DNA of 5,736 nucleotides from Cyanobacteria bacterium UBA3803 (GTDB taxonomy: Bacteria > Cyanobacteriota > Vampirovibrionia > Gastranaerophilales > Gastranaerophilaceae). This document shows positions 5,089-5,736 of the stretch, in pieces. The first letter of the stretch is position 1. Each line of letters starts with the position of its first letter. The stretch lies in assembly GCA_002369055.1 (NCBI GenBank), contig DFEL01000122.1, positions 1-5,736 on the forward strand, read 5' to 3'. The position numbers were made by a program, and so were the translations under genes. The notes under the pieces are model-generated. The model saw only the letters and a list, made by a program, of their open reading frames with translations. It had not been told where the DNA came from and did no database searches.

Positions 5089-5736
5089 ATGGGTATGTCA
5101 GCATCGCAGGCAAGGTTATTGTTTATATCTTCAAGAATGAATGATATTGAATTTAAATCTCAACAAATTTCCAATCAAAAAATACGATTAGCAGATGATT
5201 CTGAAAAAGTGGCTACAAAATATTCTGATGCTTTAAATAAGACAAGATTGATGGTTAATAATCCTATTGATCAATCTCAAAGTCAATTGACATACGCATC
5301 AATTATGAGTCCAAAAGGACAAATGAGTGGAGGTTATAATCTCCAAACCGCACAAGGAAAAGTTGTTGTTTCTTCAACTGTTGCCAGTGCGTTTGAAAAA
5401 TCGAGAAGTTTATCACAATTTTTGAGTGCTCTTTCGGTTCCTCAAACTGCAGCAACACTTGCAGAAGCACAAAGTAATTATAATGAAAGTGTTAGAAATT
5501 TACATACCGCAGAAAATAATGTGAAAAACTTTTTAAATCAATATAATTTAAGTGTCGATAGTAATAATAATTTAAAATTCCCAACAAGGCAGGTTTGGGT
5601 TGAAGATTCTGTTAGCACAAATGATTCAACAAGCAGTGTTAATACAAATGATTCATCAGGCAGTGTTAGCACAAATGATTCAACAAGTAGTGTTAATACA
5701 AACGATTCATCAGGCAGTGTTAGCACAAATGATTCA
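5089..5736 (+). CDS. Unrecognised MGMSASQARLL-type protein with tandem repeats, cut by right edge
   Basis: An open frame of 216 codons without a stop runs off the window. The N-terminus reads MGMSASQARLLFISSRMNDI, followed by a helical, coiled-coil-like stretch (residues about 15-55, including SQQISNQKIRLADDSEKVA). A looser Gln/Ser-rich middle (60-110) and a second helix (about 118-152) come next. From residue 175 the chain is a Ser/Thr/Asn/Asp-rich tandem repeat of 9-residue units. I recall similar N-termini in multi-copy hypothetical proteins of Gastranaerophilales-like gut bacteria, but cannot name a function. There is no signal peptide or membrane segment in the visible part. The layout of paired helices around a middle region is loosely like flagellin or hook-associated proteins, which is only an impression. 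A strong ribosome binding site at 5075-5080 supports the start. It lies downstream of the rplJL terminator and is probably its own transcription unit. Confidence 0.85.
   Translation, partial: MGMSASQARLLFISSRMNDIEFKSQQISNQKIRLADDSEKVATKYSDALNKTRLMVNNPIDQSQSQLTYASIMSPKGQMSGGYNLQTAQGKVVVSSTVASAFEKSRSLSQFLSALSVPQTAATLAEAQSNYNESVRNLHTAENNVKNFLNQYNLSVDSNNNLKFPTRQVWVEDSVSTNDSTSSVNTNDSSGSVSTNDSTSSVNTNDSSGSVSTNDS
5611..5736 (+). repeat. 27-bp in-frame tandem repeat, two alternating types, continuing past the edge
   Basis: Units lie at 5611-5637, 5638-5664, 5665-5691, 5692-5718 and a partial one at 5719-5736. Units 1 and 3 encode VSTNDSTSS, units 2 and 4 encode VNTNDSSGS, and the fifth begins again as the first type. 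The true period is therefore a 54-bp pair. Units 1 and 3 differ by one silent base (AGC or AGT for Ser), and units 2 and 4 by one silent base (AAT or AAC for Asn). This points to recent duplication of the 54-bp pair with the protein sequence kept. Copy number could vary without loss of frame. Confidence 0.95.

Noticed and set aside
5538..5726. Minus-strand frame with repeated ESFVLTL-type units
   Set aside because: It is the reverse reading of the plus-strand tandem repeat. The plus frame is supported by a strong ribosome binding site and silent-only changes between like copies.

Overview
This is an AT-rich bacterial window holding two highly conserved ribosomal genes among poorly characterised, lineage-specific ones. 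Strong AAGGAG-type ribosome binding sites and an L10-leader RNA are present. The two proteins with large unrecognised regions (the EF-hand protein on the left and the protein starting MGMSASQARLL on the right) remind me of families common in gut-associated non-photosynthetic Cyanobacteriota (Gastranaerophilales, 'Melainabacteria'). That assignment is recall and inference, not proof; a low-GC Firmicute or another AT-rich gut lineage is not excluded.

Layout. Positions 1-180 (minus strand) hold the N-terminal part of a hemolysin III/PAQR-type membrane protein that runs off the left edge. It appears to carry a one-base frameshift near 37-41. Thirty bases upstream on the same strand, 211-2214 encodes a 667-residue protein with one canonical EF-hand loop near its N-terminus and a Gly/Ala-rich hydrophobic stretch late in the chain. 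A 161-bp divergent promoter region (2215-2375) separates it from a plus-strand DUF2130 protein (2376-3665), a coiled-coil protein with a nuclease-like D...ExK core.

Next comes the rplJ-rplL operon, with a nearly complete set of visible control elements. It has a sigma70-type promoter (3693-3721), a ribosomal L10-leader element (3732-3778), a probable terminator/antiterminator switch (3811-3855), rplJ (3892-4413), rplL (4484-4861) and an intrinsic terminator (4883-4915). The L10-L12 stalk complex is expected to bind the leader and repress its own operon, and the alternative pairings suggest it does so by transcription attenuation. Neither rplK-rplA upstream nor rpoB-rpoC downstream is adjacent, so the stalk genes are a free-standing unit here.

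After a 227-bp intergenic region, an open reading frame begins at 5089 and runs off the right edge. It has a helical N-terminal part followed by a 9-residue tandem repeat (Ser/Thr/Asn/Asp-rich), whose copies differ almost only by silent changes within each type. I saw no tRNA, rRNA, CRISPR array, insertion sequence or integrase. The most interesting items are the L10 attenuator, the in-frame tandem repeat in an unrecognised gene, the effector-like 667-residue protein and the probable frameshift in the hemolysin III gene.
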